Origin: Oehlia diaphana
Taxonomy: Eukaryota; Glomeromycota; Glomeromycetes; Glomerales; Glomeraceae
DNA length: 39,094 nt
Assembly (NCBI GenBank): GCA_003833135.1
Contig: QZLH01000095.1
Coordinates: forward strand, 1-39,094
Direction: 5' to 3'
Shown one piece after another: positions 12,047-23,090 of the stretch. The stretch's first letter is position 1. Every line of letters starts with the position of its first letter. The position numbers and the translations under genes are program-made. The notes under the pieces are model-generated. The model did not search any database. It was not told where the DNA came from and worked only from the letters and a program-made list of their open reading frames with translations.

Positions 12047-12770
12047 TGATTTTTCACCCCTTAAATTAATTTTTCTAAAAAAAAAAAAAAAAAAAAAAAT
12101 CAAAAAAAAAAAAAATCTTTTGTTTTCAATTTAAACACCTTTTTTCGCAAAAAAAAAAAAAAAAAAAATTACATTAAAAAAAANNNNNNNNNNNNNNNNN
12201 NNNNNNNNNNNNNNNNNNNNNNNNNNNNNNNNNNNNNNNNNNNNNNNNNNNNNNNNNNNNNNNNNNNNNNNNNNNNNNNNNNNNNNNNNNNNNNNNNNNN
12301 NNNNNNNNNNNNNNNNNNNNNNNNNNNNNNNNNNNNNNNNNNNNNNNNNNNNNNNNNNNNNNNNNNNNNNNNNNNNNNNNNNNNNNNNNNNNNNNNNNNN
12401 NNNNNNNNNNNNNNNNNNNNNNNNNNNNNNNNNNNNNNNNNNNNNNNNNNNNNNNNNNNNNNNNNNNNNNNNNNNNNNNNNNNNNNNNNNNNNNNNNNNN
12501 NNNNNNNNNNNNNNNNNNNNNNNNNNNNNNNNNNNNNNNNNNNNNNNNNNNNNNNNNNNNNNNNNNNNNNNNNNNNNNNNNNNNNNNNNNNNNNNNNNNN
12601 NNNNNNNNNNNNNNNNNNNNNNNNNNNNNNNNNNNNNNNNNNNNNNNNNNNNNNNNNNNNNNNNNNNNNNNNNNTGATTTTTCACCCCTTAAATTAATTT
12701 TTCTAAAAAAAAAAAAAAAAAAAAAATCAAAAAAAAAAAAAATTTTTTTTTTTAAATTTAAAAACTTTTT

Positions 12771-12814
<44 letters not shown>

Positions 12815-12879
12815 TTTTTTTTAATTTAAACACCTTTTTTCAAAAAAAAAAAAAAAAAAAAATTACATTAAAAAAAAAT
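12047..12879. repeat. Assembly gap (12184-12674) flanked by duplicated low-complexity sequence
   Basis: Positions 12184-12674 are 491 unknown bases. The text before the gap (from 12047, beginning TGATTTTTCACCCC) recurs right after it (from 12675). The phrase AATTTAAACACC followed by poly-A and TTACATT also occurs on both sides (about 12129-12174 and 12822-12867). The flanks are mostly long A and T runs. This is either a true tandem duplication or an assembler artefact at a homopolymer-rich site. Open frames running through the gap are not real. Confidence 0.9.
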
Positions 12880-15800
12880 AATAAAACGGAGTTGATCCTT
12901 TTTTGATTTTTTTTTTTTTTAAAAAAAAAAATTGGTTAAATTTATTTCTTTTATCTTTTTTAAGTTTAAATTGAAAACAATTACATAACATAAATAATAT
13001 AAAATTTATATATTTTAAATGAACAATAGTTAAATAATTTTGACGTGAATATAATTCTATTTATTTTATTTATTTTTATTATATTGAATGTTTTCTTTTT
13101 TGTTTGATTTTCTTACCTAATAATCTTTTGGTAAAAAAATTTGATATTTTAGCTTTTTTATTCATTATTTGATTTATCAATAATATTCAAAAGTGAGTCC
13201 TATTTTTTTTTTATTTTATTTTATTTTTTTAAAAAAAAAATAAATAAAAATAAAAAAAAATAAAATATTAAAAAAAAATAATAAAAATAATTTTATATAA
13301 TCAAAAAGATCATATTCATTGTTCATATTTTTTAAACAAAGTAAAAAATTACTATCTTTGAATTTGTATCATTGTCAAAAAAAAAAAAAAAAAAAAAAAT
13401 TTTGAAAATCCGCCAATCAACATTATTACAAATAGTTGTACAAATATAAATTTATCTTTTGATTACGTATACTTGTGATGAGAGAGAAATAAATCAAATT
13501 TTTTATTTTTATATTATATTATATTATTTTATTTTATCTTTTTTTGATCCATAATTTATTAATTTATACCTAGTATCAAGTTTTGGTATAATGATATCTA
13601 TAATTAATAAATAAGCGAGTAACTTTATACACCTGTATATGATCTTCGATTTAGATCATGCTTGAAAAAATATAAATATATATTAGCTATTTTGATAATT
13701 ATAATAATAAATAATAAATAAAAAATTCACAGATATTCTTTTAATTTTTCTTTCCTAAATAATAGCTTTCTCACTTTTATCCTCCTTTGGTTTTTCCACT
13801 CGAAAGGGACTCTCGCCTGTTTTAAACCAAAAAAAGAAGAAAATAATTACTAAATTTTTCTTATTTTATAAAGGCAAATCAACATACCTTAATTCACATT
13901 CATTATACGATACTTATCACATCTATGTATTATGATTCAGCTGATGATTAATCTCCTTATCCATATTATATAATTATAAAGAAGCAAACCTTGACCGAAC
14001 AAAATCCTGTATCTGTATTTGTCCAAGTTAAATTAATGATGTTCGAGATCTCGACTATTTAACCTTGAGGCTTAAAAACTATAAAAGATCCTTTTATATC
14101 AATAATAAATCACAGATATTTATTGGTAGTTGTAGGAGATTGACGGGGTTTTTTTGAAAAACCTCAGGAGGTTTACAAACTAATATCTCGTCACTGTACG
14201 ATAACAAACCGTTCTGTTTTATAGAACAGGATCTCACTTTTCCAAATAGATATACACTTACCTATTAAAACTTTTTTTCATTTTGTATTGATAATGCATC
14301 GCCTTTATCATAAAATGCTGAGTTGAAATGAAAGTTAGGTTAGAAAAACTTTTTTTTAAACCTTCTAGTACATGCGAAAGTTCTTGAAATGAACTTTTTT
14401 GTGCTAAGAAACAATAAATTTTTTGACGAACGAGTAAAAAGATAATAGCTTTAAGCTTTAAACTTCATAATATATAGACGATAAAGTACAGCATTCGAAG
14501 TGAGTTGAAAATTGTTTTTATAATTTGTAGGTAAACAAAGTTATTTTAGAGAAGCGTACCATTTAAAACTTTTTTTTATGAAAACAATACTTATTTACTT
14601 TGTAAAAAAATTTCAACATTTTTATTGTTCTCTATTCAAAAAAATTTTACGCGTAAAGGAACGAAAATGCAAAAATCTGTAGAAACTACTTAAAACATTT
14701 AAGAAACGTGATCTAACTTAATTTAATTGGCTATAAATATTAATCACGTGAGAAACATTATTTAATAAAGAAAATAAATAAAATTCTTAAATATTTTAAC
14801 TAAATATACGCAATTTAGAAGTTTAATAAAACTCTCACACCATGAGATCTAATCATATTTAGTAAGAATGATGCAATTCACTTTACAAGAGGAATGATTT
14901 TTTTTTTCCTGTAAATTATTGCGAATTTGTTGTTATTAGTCATTTTTACTCGTAATTCATATTCGTAATTCATATTGTCTACATAACTATTGTTAATATA
15001 ACATCTACTCATTATTCCAGATGACCGCAGAAAATTTTGTTATATTCATATTTATATGTCATGTATATAAATATATATATTATATTTGTATATAATAATT
15101 AAATTTTTAATAAATTAAGTTTAGCTTTATAACTTTTAGGATAGTTTCCATCTCATTTTTCATCAAACAGGTTTTATTACTTAGTAAAAAGATGGGAAAA
15201 AAAAGTGGCTTGTTAGTTTCATATATTTTCATCATTTTTTTTTTTTTTATCGTTTGCTCCCGATTGTAAAACATTTCAAGTAATAAAAAAAAAAATAGAT
15301 AATTCTCCCTTGATCTATTTAAATTACGATTCAAATGTTTATTGAAATTTTCTGGAGTTTTTTTTCTATTATAGATGAACTTTCCTATTAAAATTTCAAA
15401 GTGCAGCAATGATATACATTTGTAACACGGTTAGAAGCTAAATTTATAAAACAATAGCATAATGTACATTTGATTTACCAGATCGTAGATCAAAAAAAGG
15501 GCTAACTTCTTTTTTTTTTAAAAAAAAAAATTGACTTTTTTTTATTTGATAATTATATGATCTGTGTCATTATTATTCTATTTACGGAATTTCTTCAAAG
15601 TTTCAAAATTATTGGATGAAATATATTATTTTTTTTTTTATGTTTTTAATTTAATTATATTATTGATGTTGTAAGCGTTTTATTTATTTTTCTCATATGC
15701 TTACGCTTACGTTCTTCATTAATTAGATTGATCTAATGAGCCTAGGTTTGTAATTTCGAGTACAATATTGCATGATGAAATTATAGTCACACAAACATTT

Positions 15801-15943
15801 TTTTCAATTATTGTAATTATTACAATATATAACATATAATAATATATCGATAGAGATAAAATGCTTGATCATATAATGTATATAAAAAGGTTCATTATCC
15901 TTTATTTTTTTTTTTCTTTTTTTATTTATTTATTCGCAAAAGT
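12880..15943. other. Long AT-rich intergenic stretch, no supported gene
   Basis: I see no confident gene. A minus-strand frame at about 14095-14262 is open for over 50 codons without a start, and a minus-strand exon-like piece at 13766-13823 has an acceptor but no compatible upstream exon. There is a small hairpin (CTGTT/AACAG) near 14214-14229 and a CACGTG at 14745-14750. The rest is homopolymer and TA-rich DNA. Confidence 0.5.
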
Positions 15944-16031
15944 AATAAAGTCCCTCTCTTTCTTTAATAAAGTCTCTCACTTTCTTTAACAAAGTCTCTC
16001 ACTTTCTTTAATAAAGTCTCTCACTTTCTTT
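15944..16031 (+). repeat. Four 22-bp tandem repeats immediately before a start codon
   Basis: The unit is AATAAAGTCTCTCACTTTCTTT. Copies lie at 15944-15965, 15966-15987, 15988-16009 and 16010-16031. The first differs at two positions. Copies alternate AATAAAG / AACAAAG, as if a 44-bp dimer was duplicated. The next five bases and the ATG at 16036 look like the start of a fifth copy with one A-to-T change (AACAAAG to AACAATG). The array would form a pyrimidine-rich 5' leader. Confidence 0.9.
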
Positions 16032-16035
16032 AACA

Positions 16036-17611
16036 ATGAATATAATTGGTATGTATATATATATATTTTTTTTTATGTAATATAAATTTACGTTCGTCTC
16101 AAATTGATAAAAATTAATTTATATATATTTTTTAAAAAATTTTATATAGATTATTCATTAACTTCATCCGAAATTCCTTACGATAATTATTGTTATTATC
16201 CGATAACTTCTGATTTGTCAACAATTTCAGATGTATCAATTTCATCAATTTCAAATGCATTAAACGATAATAACAATTCATCTGAGATTCCTTACGATAA
16301 TTATTGCTATTATCCAATAACTTCGGATTTGTCAACAATTTCAGATGCTTCGATTTCAGATGTATCAATTTCATCAATTTCAAATGCATTAAGCGATAAT
16401 AACAATTCATCTGAGATTCCTTACGATAATTATTGCTATTATCCAATAACTTCGGATTTGTCAACAATTTCAGATGCTTCGATTTCAGATGTATCAATTT
16501 CATCAATTTCAAATGCATTAAGCGATAATAACAATTCATCTGAGATTCCTTACGATAATTATTGCTATGATTCGATAACTTCGGATTTGTCAACAATTTC
16601 AGATGTATCAATTTCATCAATTTCAAATGCATTAAACGATAATAACAATTCATCTGAGATTCCTTACGATAATTATTGCTATGATTCGATAACTTCGGAT
16701 TTGTCACCAATTTCAGATGCATCAATTTCATCAATTTCAAATGCATTGAATGATAATAACAATTCATCTGAGATTCCTTACTATAACTATTGCTATTATC
16801 CGATAACTTCAGATTTGTCAACAATTTCAGATGCATCGACTTCAGATGTATCAATTTCATCAATTTCAAATACATCAATCTCAGATGCATCAATTTCAGA
16901 CGCAATTTCAGATGCAACATTGGATTGCAATCCCGGTACGTATAAAAAGTTCTATAATTTATCTTATAGTACATTATTAAGTTATTATTTTTTTCTTTTA
17001 TTAATGTATCCACAGAACAACCCATGGTTCTCTCAAGCCTTCCTTCAGATCGTAAACACAAGGTTCGAATCTTTACCTTGGAAAGTTTGACCGATTTGCT
17101 TAATGGTGTCCGAATTTCCTTTGATGGAAATCACAACGATATGACACAGTCGTGGTCTCAAGAAGAGTTGAATGTTCGACGAAGAGTGGTTCAATTTTTT
17201 AAAACTAGAGCAAAAAAACTAATTATGGCTTCTTTTAAAGCTGTTGATCCAATTGAACGGCCTAAAAATGGTATTTTTGTTTCCTGCCTTTATTGGTATG
17301 ATAAGAAAACACAATGTGATAAATGGTATTTCACTTCAACGGATTACCTAAATTTACTTGAAAGTCTAACAGGAATTAGACTTACTTCGGATGAAAAGAA
17401 TCGAATTCGTCGTAATCTTGAAGAATATAAACCAATAACAGTTGGTAAAAATAAGAATGATAGTGATGAAATATATAAAGATTTGATGTCCTATTCATTT
17501 GCAAAACCAAGAAATGCAGAAAAGGATATTAAACTTTATGAGTGGAGGCACTTATTACGTGCCATTGAAAAAATTATTAATAAATATAGCAAAAAAAATA
17601 AAAAAATATAA
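16036..17611 (+). CDS. DUF7082 (Medusa/MedA-like) regulator with six internal repeats
   Basis: Three exons: 16036-16048, 16150-16935, 17016-17611. They give 464 residues. The first exon is only 13 bases (MNII plus one base), chosen because it supplies an ATG in phase with a GTATGT donor. Residues 9-250 are six tandem copies of a 38- or 43-residue unit with SSEIPYDNYCYYPITSDLS, rich in Ser, Ile, Asn and Asp, and probably disordered. The C-terminal half (about 267-460) fits the fungal DUF7082 domain: MTQSWSQEE, RRRVVQFF, a SCLYW segment, EKNRIRRNLEEYKPITV, KPRNAEKDIK and a C-terminal IEKIINKYS. That domain occurs in Medusa-type developmental regulators of Aspergillus and Ustilago (established, from memory). 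It probably acts in the nucleus on gene expression; that is inference. The N-terminal repeats are unlike any Medusa protein I recall. Confidence 0.88.
16164..16880 (+). repeat. Coding minisatellite, six units of 114 or 129 bp
   Basis: Units start at 16164, 16278, 16407, 16536, 16650 and 16764, so the first five are 114, 129, 129, 114 and 114 bp. The 15-bp difference is one extra ISDAS pentapeptide. Units 2 and 3 are nearly identical in DNA. All length changes are multiples of three, so the frame is kept. The last unit decays into shorter ISDAS/TSDVS repeats. Confidence 0.93.
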
Positions 17612-19522
17612 ATTATAATTAATTAATAAAATTTTAACATATATAAATTATTTTTATTTTATAATAAATTTAATATAATTATTTTATAACAACCTTTAAT
17701 ATAATCATTTTATTAGTAATTTTATAGTTAACTTTAATTATTTTATAATAAACTCAATTAATTTACCGAATGTAAGATTATTAAAAAGGATGTACCATTT
17801 AAAAATTATTAAAATATAATAAATAATTATGAAATAATAATTATATTAAAGTTTATTATAAAATAAATTCATAAAAATCATAAAAATTAACATAAAAATA
17901 AAAGATTTAAGTTAAATTCGTGATTTTCCATGATGTTCGATAAAATTCACAATAAGCGTTCTTTATTATGAAAAGTAGAGACTAAAGTCATTTGATAATC
18001 GTGTTACATCTGATCCTAAAATCTCATTGAACATTACACGCGACGTGGCAGACGGACAAAAAAACATAACAGATAACACACCTCCAATTGTGAAACACTA
18101 TTAAATCCACGAAATTCAGAATATTAATTACAAAATAATAATTAAAATATTAATTGAATTTACAACTTGTTGAAATCACTTAACATACAAATAATTTATT
18201 CTTTGATTTTAATATTAAAAAAAAAAAACTTTTTCATATTCATCACAATAATGGAATGAAACCAAGATATTACATTTAGAAATCTTACATTCTTACATAG
18301 ATTCTGCCGAGGGAGCAGACGAATGAGTTTAATAAGTTATAAAAATTTCATTTATTTTTATTATTATTATTTTTGTATGAAAACTTAGAAAACTTATCCA
18401 AAAAAAAAATCCATTTTAATTACAATAGGTTGCAGGCGGCACTGAGATAATTATATATTATGGGAACTGCAGTATGAATAAAGATAACTTTTTTTATTTT
18501 ATAATTTTCATTAAACTTTACAAATTAATTAAAATTGGACTACTAAAAATATAATTTATAACTGAAGGTAAAGTTATAATTAAATATAATATAATATACT
18601 GTCTATTACTCATGGTTTTCTTTTTAAAATTGTTATTTTAAAACTAATATTTATGAAATAAATAAATTCTTTATCTTATATGTAAATTATAATCCCTAAT
18701 CCCTAATCCCTAACCCCATATCCTAACTTTTGTCCTTGTAAAAATAAAAAAAAAAATTTAATTTATAATTTTAAAAAAATATTTATTATTTTATTTCTTA
18801 ATTATTTTTTTTACCTGAATATTTTTTTATTATTTTTCAATGGCAGACAAATAGATGCCTCCATTCATAAATCTTGATGTCTTTTTTGTTTGCCGTTTCT
18901 TTATGCTTGGCCGGTGTCACGTCGACAAAATCTGTTAACTATGGTGTTAACATTTATTTGAGTGAATTAGGGACGGCTTGACGGAAACGGAAACCGCGTT
19001 ATCAAGTCCGAAGCGCAGTTATCATTGTACATCAGGAAGGATAGAAAGAGGTTTATTACGGATAGGAAGTAGATAAAAATATTTTAGATTTTAAAATAAT
19101 ATTTTAAAATTTAAAAAGTTTAAAATATAAATTAATTATAAATATCCATATCAATATTTTTTCATTGATTATTAATGGATAATATTACGTGTATGATAAG
19201 TATAAGTGCTAGGCAGGAAAACTTGTCATTGAAATTTTTTTTTTTAAAAAAAAAGGGAAAAGAAAGAATTGATAGAAATAAACAGATTTTTTTTTTGAGC
19301 TTATTTATATTTAAATTTACATCATATCGGCCAAGTCCCTAAAATTTTTGGGGATATATTTTCGATCAGTAAGATATCAATTGTCAGCCAATAAATTAAA
19401 CTATGCCACTTAAATATACTTCTGGTGTTTATGTTTACCACTTTACATTTATTGTATATATACTCGCGTCAATATTCTAGAAACTTATTTCACTTTCAAC
19501 TATTTCTTTACCAAAAGAAGCA
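17612..19522. other. Intergenic AT-rich DNA with a telomere-like run
   Basis: No gene seen. Positions 18694-18717 read CCCTAAT, CCCTAAT, CCCTAAC, CCC, a short telomere-like 7-mer run. The patch 18840-19060 is less AT-rich than its surroundings but has stops in all frames. Confidence 0.5.
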
Positions 19523-19873
19523 ATGGTTAAGTGTCTCATCTGTTATAAACAATACAAAAGACAAACAGCTTTGGATAATCATATGAAGACTATTAATGAA
19601 GCAAATAGCGAAAAATCAGGAGTTTATTGGTTACCACCGGAAGCAACAGCAGAAATTAAAATATCAATAGTTTATGAAATAAAAAATAAATTAAAATAAC
19701 ATGCTAAACATACGGATTCTTATAGAGTCAGGATTAAATGCACAGAAAGTGAATTCTTTTGGGTTTTTAATGGTCATATACATCAATATAATCAAAAATC
19801 TGGTAATTACAACTTACAAGTGTATATTTTATGGCGAAGAGGCTTACAATATTTTAAGCCAGATATTGTATAA
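19523..19873 (+). pseudogene. Zinc-finger-like gene relic with one in-frame stop
   Basis: The frame from ATG 19523 starts MVKCLICYKQYKRQ and contains Cys-x2-Cys followed by a His about 14 residues later, a C2H2-like finger start. TAA at 19697-19699 stops it after 58 residues. The same frame then stays open for another 57 codons to TAA 19871-19873, with patterns such as RIKCTESEFFWVF and HIHQYNQKSGNYNL that look protein-like. I recall similar zinc-finger proteins as a multicopy family in Rhizophagus, without a known function. The most economical reading is a single nonsense change (for example CAA to TAA) in a short gene, possibly also truncated at the 3' end. A real 58-residue protein cannot be excluded. 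Confidence 0.6.
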
Positions 19874-21411
19874 CATCAAATAAGCGTAATGTTCTCCCAC
19901 TTCTTGAATTTCTTTTGTTTTGCTAAAAAAATCTACAATAATCTTGTAATGATTAAGGGCAAAAGATTTTAAGAATTTCTTTGTGAATATTTTGAAATAA
20001 TAATACATGTTATTAATAGACATGTCTCAATTGTATTAAGATCCCTTAAAATAATAATAATGAAATTTAAGAATTTTTAAAGAGACACATTTGCATCATT
20101 TGTACTTTTTATTACAAGATTAAGGTGATCAACAATACGATACGGTTAATATATTGTGCCAACAATGCGTTTAAATGTTTATAATATCATATTCATGTAA
20201 TTTAGTAGTTAATAATTACATTGTCGTTTAAGGTCACACGCGTTAAAACATTAATATAATTAATGTACACGACATTTTCAAAAAATTGACGTATGTTATT
20301 ATTTTTAACATGTTACTATCAATTTTTAAAGAATTTTTAATAACAATAAGAAAAAAGAAATATCATAGTGAAAGAGGAGATTTATATAGTTATGTGATAT
20401 TACTCTACTACCACAAGTAATATTTTTTCCCTAAAAATTAGAAATTATTCAGGGCACTATATTTTTGCATACTATATATTTATATAGTGTATACAGTATA
20501 TGCTTAATAATTCAGTCCACATCTATAAAGAAGATCGTCGGACTGTTCTCCGATAAATTATTGATTTTTTAAAATATATCCATTTAGAGAAAATATACTT
20601 AATATATATTATTATATTATGATATTCATTTTTATATTATATTATATTAATAATATTAGTAAAAATTTAATCGAAGTTACTAAACACGTGATAGATAATC
20701 AAACCAATCTGTCGATCAGATTCGTCTTGTTTCAGATAAAACCTCGAATGACAAATTTTTTTGTTCATTTTCGAGATTCTTGGATTTTCTTTTAGCGCGA
20801 ACGTCAGATAGACCGCTTATTTAAGGCGATAAACATTTAATCTTATTCAACAAACACCTTTTTTTTTATTAATAATTATCAAAAAGAAAAAAAATTTTGA
20901 TTAAAATTTTTATTATTTATTTATTTATTTATTTTTTTTTTTAGAAAAAAATGAAAAAGAATTTTTACAAAGGTTTTATTATCTATTATTTTCATAACCT
21001 AATAATCAATAAAAAACCCAATTTTAAATTTTTTAAAATTGTTTTAAAATAAAAATAAAAGAGAAAAATAGAGTGGACAGGTTGAACTAATTCCAATCAA
21101 TTGATGGATCATATTAAATAATTTTTGTTCACTCTTATTCTCTTATAATTTATCATTCCCATATATAATTTTTTTTTTTTTAATTCCATCAAATTATCCC
21201 CACCAAATTATCCGTCGCCAAGATTATTCAATTAATGTTCGTGGATGATGCTGTGTTTAATAAACTTTTTAAAAGGGGGTATGTATTGAAAAAAAAAGAA
21301 AAATATACGAACCCCAATAATAACGATTAAAATAAAAAAAAAGAGAGAGAATCAAAAAAAAATTATTTTTTTTTTCCTTAAAAAAAATTTTTAATCTATT
21401 AAGATGACTAA
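19874..21411. other. Intergenic AT-rich DNA, 3' flank of bZIP gene
   Basis: No gene seen. A CACGTG lies at 20685-20690, and the patch 20690-20840 is less AT-rich and promoter-like, but I found no plus-strand gene after it. The final part should be the 3' UTR of the bZIP gene. Confidence 0.5.
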
Positions 21412-22341
21412 TCAAGATTTTGCATTTAATTCTTGTTTAACCGGTTCAATCTCATCATTGGTTTTTGACCTGGTTTCTTTCTTTGCATCTTGTTGTGTTG
21501 TGTTCAACTTTGTCTTTAACTCCTCAATTTCTTTATGTAGACGTGCATTTTCTTCAAGCTTCATAACATTTAAGCTTAACTTGGTGTTCAATTCATCAAT
21601 TTCTTTATTAAGTCGACTGTTTTCATCTTCTAGACGAGTAACCTTTTCTTCAAGGTCAGCAACATACGCTTTTTTCTTTCGTCGGCATTCTTTAGCAGCA
21701 ACTCGATTACGCAAAAGTCTACGTTGTCGGCGTTCATCATTGGTAAGGTTGCGAGTACTAACGGCACGTTTATTACCAGAATTATCCTGAGGCTGTGGTG
21801 TCGGTGCCTGAGCTTGAGCATTTGCTGCGGCATTGTTCAAAAATTCTTCCATGTTAGAATGAAGCGTGGGGGAAAGATCATTAATTGCGTTTTGTTGGTT
21901 CGGGATTAGGGGTGCAACTGCAATAGGAGAATTCATAGAATTTGCAGCAGCAGTCAATACATCATCAAGCTGTGGATTTGACAAAATTTTTGTAGACTCT
22001 GTTGACTGACCTACTACATTTTGGGCCACAGAAGAAGGTACACTTGATAAAATAGCTGCGGCATTTGCCGCAATGGCAGTAGGATCGGTAGTTTTTAAAT
22101 TAGCATTGTCGATTTGTTTTTCTGATGATTTTTTTGATCCTTGAGTAGCTTTACGTTTGGCGTCACCTTGACTAGAAACGTCAATAGGAGCAGTTCTCTT
22201 GAGTGATTTAGAAGTGTCGTCATTTTTATTAAATTTTTGCTCTAATTTATTTTTACTTGCTGTAACTGTTGTCGTAGGTTTGACTTCTTCAACAGTAGAA
22301 GTCTGACTTTGTTGGTTTGTTGACTGTAATTCCTGTGGCAT
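21412..22341 (-). CDS. bZIP transcription factor, CREB-like basic region
   Basis: Single exon, 309 residues. bZIP proteins dimerise through a leucine zipper and bind DNA with the adjacent basic region in the nucleus. The basic region is ERRQRRLLRNRVAAKECRRK (203-222), with the NxxAAxxCR signature (Asn212, Cys219, Arg220). The zipper follows with leucines at 230, 237, 244 and 251, then a weaker coiled coil to about 290. The KECRRKKK-x-YV join is closer to animal CREB than to Sko1/Atf1-type fungal factors as I recall them. The N-terminal 190 residues are low-complexity (Gln/Thr/Ser/Ala-rich) and probably hold the activation region; a Lys/Arg patch near 48-75 may help nuclear import. The protein ends shortly after the coiled coil. 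Lack of introns contrasts with most neighbours. Confidence 0.96.
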   Translation of the reverse strand: MPQELQSTNQQSQTSTVEEVKPTTTVTASKNKLEQKFNKNDDTSKSLKRTAPIDVSSQGDAKRKATQGSKKSSEKQIDNANLKTTDPTAIAANAAAILSSVPSSVAQNVVGQSTESTKILSNPQLDDVLTAAANSMNSPIAVAPLIPNQQNAINDLSPTLHSNMEEFLNNAAANAQAQAPTPQPQDNSGNKRAVSTRNLTNDERRQRRLLRNRVAAKECRRKKKAYVADLEEKVTRLEDENSRLNKEIDELNTKLSLNVMKLEENARLHKEIEELKTKLNTTQQDAKKETRSKTNDEIEPVKQELNAKS

Positions 22342-22519
22342 CTTTTTAACTTTTTAAATGTTGTCAGATGAGCTTAAGGTTGATATATAAAAAGTAAAAG
22401 TGGCGTTGTTACCACAAAAATTCTCTTGTTAAAAAGGTTGTGTATAAAAAATCCCTTTTGAAAAAGATTAATATTAAATATGATAGAAATCGCGTGTCGT
22501 CGTTTTTTTTTATTCAAGG

Positions 22520-22557
22520 TTGGACGACATCGGTTTTTTTTTTTTTGGACGACGTCG
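22520..22557 (-). promoter_or_regulatory. Paired CRE-like sites in the bZIP promoter
   Basis: TTGGACGACATCG (22520-22532) and TTGGACGACGTCG (22545-22557) are 13-base direct repeats differing at one base, 25 bases apart and about 180-215 bases upstream of the bZIP start. The second contains GACGTC, the core of the cAMP response element that CREB/ATF-type bZIP dimers bind. Self-regulation is an inference. Confidence 0.5.
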
Positions 22558-23090
22558 CTCTTTAAAGGTGACGGCAGCAAAAAAAAAAGGGAGATGACGA
22601 TGTTTAACTAATTTCCAACGGGTATTATAGTATAAATGTTGCACTCCTGTACTGTAATTTTATGTTGTGTGAGGGAATATTAGGGGTAAAATTCGGTTAT
22701 GGAAAAGGATAACTGCGGGAGGGCTGAGTTGGTGATACAGTCCAATCAATGGCTTTTTTGATCACAGGTTTCGATAATCTTGATGATGAAATAATTTGAA
22801 CATGTGATGTAATTTTTTAGCCTGACATCATGATGAATAACGTTCCGTATAAAATTCACAAGATAGTGGTGACTAATTGATTACAAATTTTATATTTAAC
22901 GAATAAAAAAAAATCGTAACGCCCGGACCTTTTTTTTATTTGTTACTTTATTTTACTGATAGGGCTAGTTTTTGTTTTTTTAAAAAAAAAAGTCATTATA
23001 AAAAAAAAAAAGTTTCGACCCTATTTTCTAGTTGATCGAATTAGCTGATTTTCAATGAATTAAGCTTTTGGTATATATAGAAAAAGCAAT
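22558..23090. other. Intergenic, upstream of the bZIP gene
   Basis: No gene seen. The first part probably continues the bZIP promoter, with further GACG-type half-sites near 22568 and 22595. The rest is mixed-composition DNA with A/T runs. Confidence 0.4.

Noticed and set aside
12131..12833. Two minus-strand frames running through unknown bases
   Set aside because: They consist of the N gap plus poly-Phe/Lys from homopolymers.
13766..13823. Minus-strand exon-like piece after an AAACAG acceptor
   Set aside because: It reads ESPFRVEKPKEDKSEKAII then stop, but the only good upstream donor (AAG-GTATGT near 13887) follows sequence with stops in the needed phase.
14095..14262. Minus-strand frame open for more than 50 codons
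   Set aside because: No start codon, no compatible splice sites found, and the downstream frame closes; left as probable chance.
16132..17061. 309-codon minus-strand frame antisense to the repeat domain
   Set aside because: It is open only because the tandem repeat keeps a stop-free antisense frame; it is Leu/Met/Lys/His-rich, lacks any domain, and the plus strand has proper splice sites and DUF7082.
18840..19060. Possible tRNA or structured RNA in a less AT-rich patch
   Set aside because: No cloverleaf, no TTCGA-type T arm paired with an acceptor stem, and no other RNA motif could be traced by eye.
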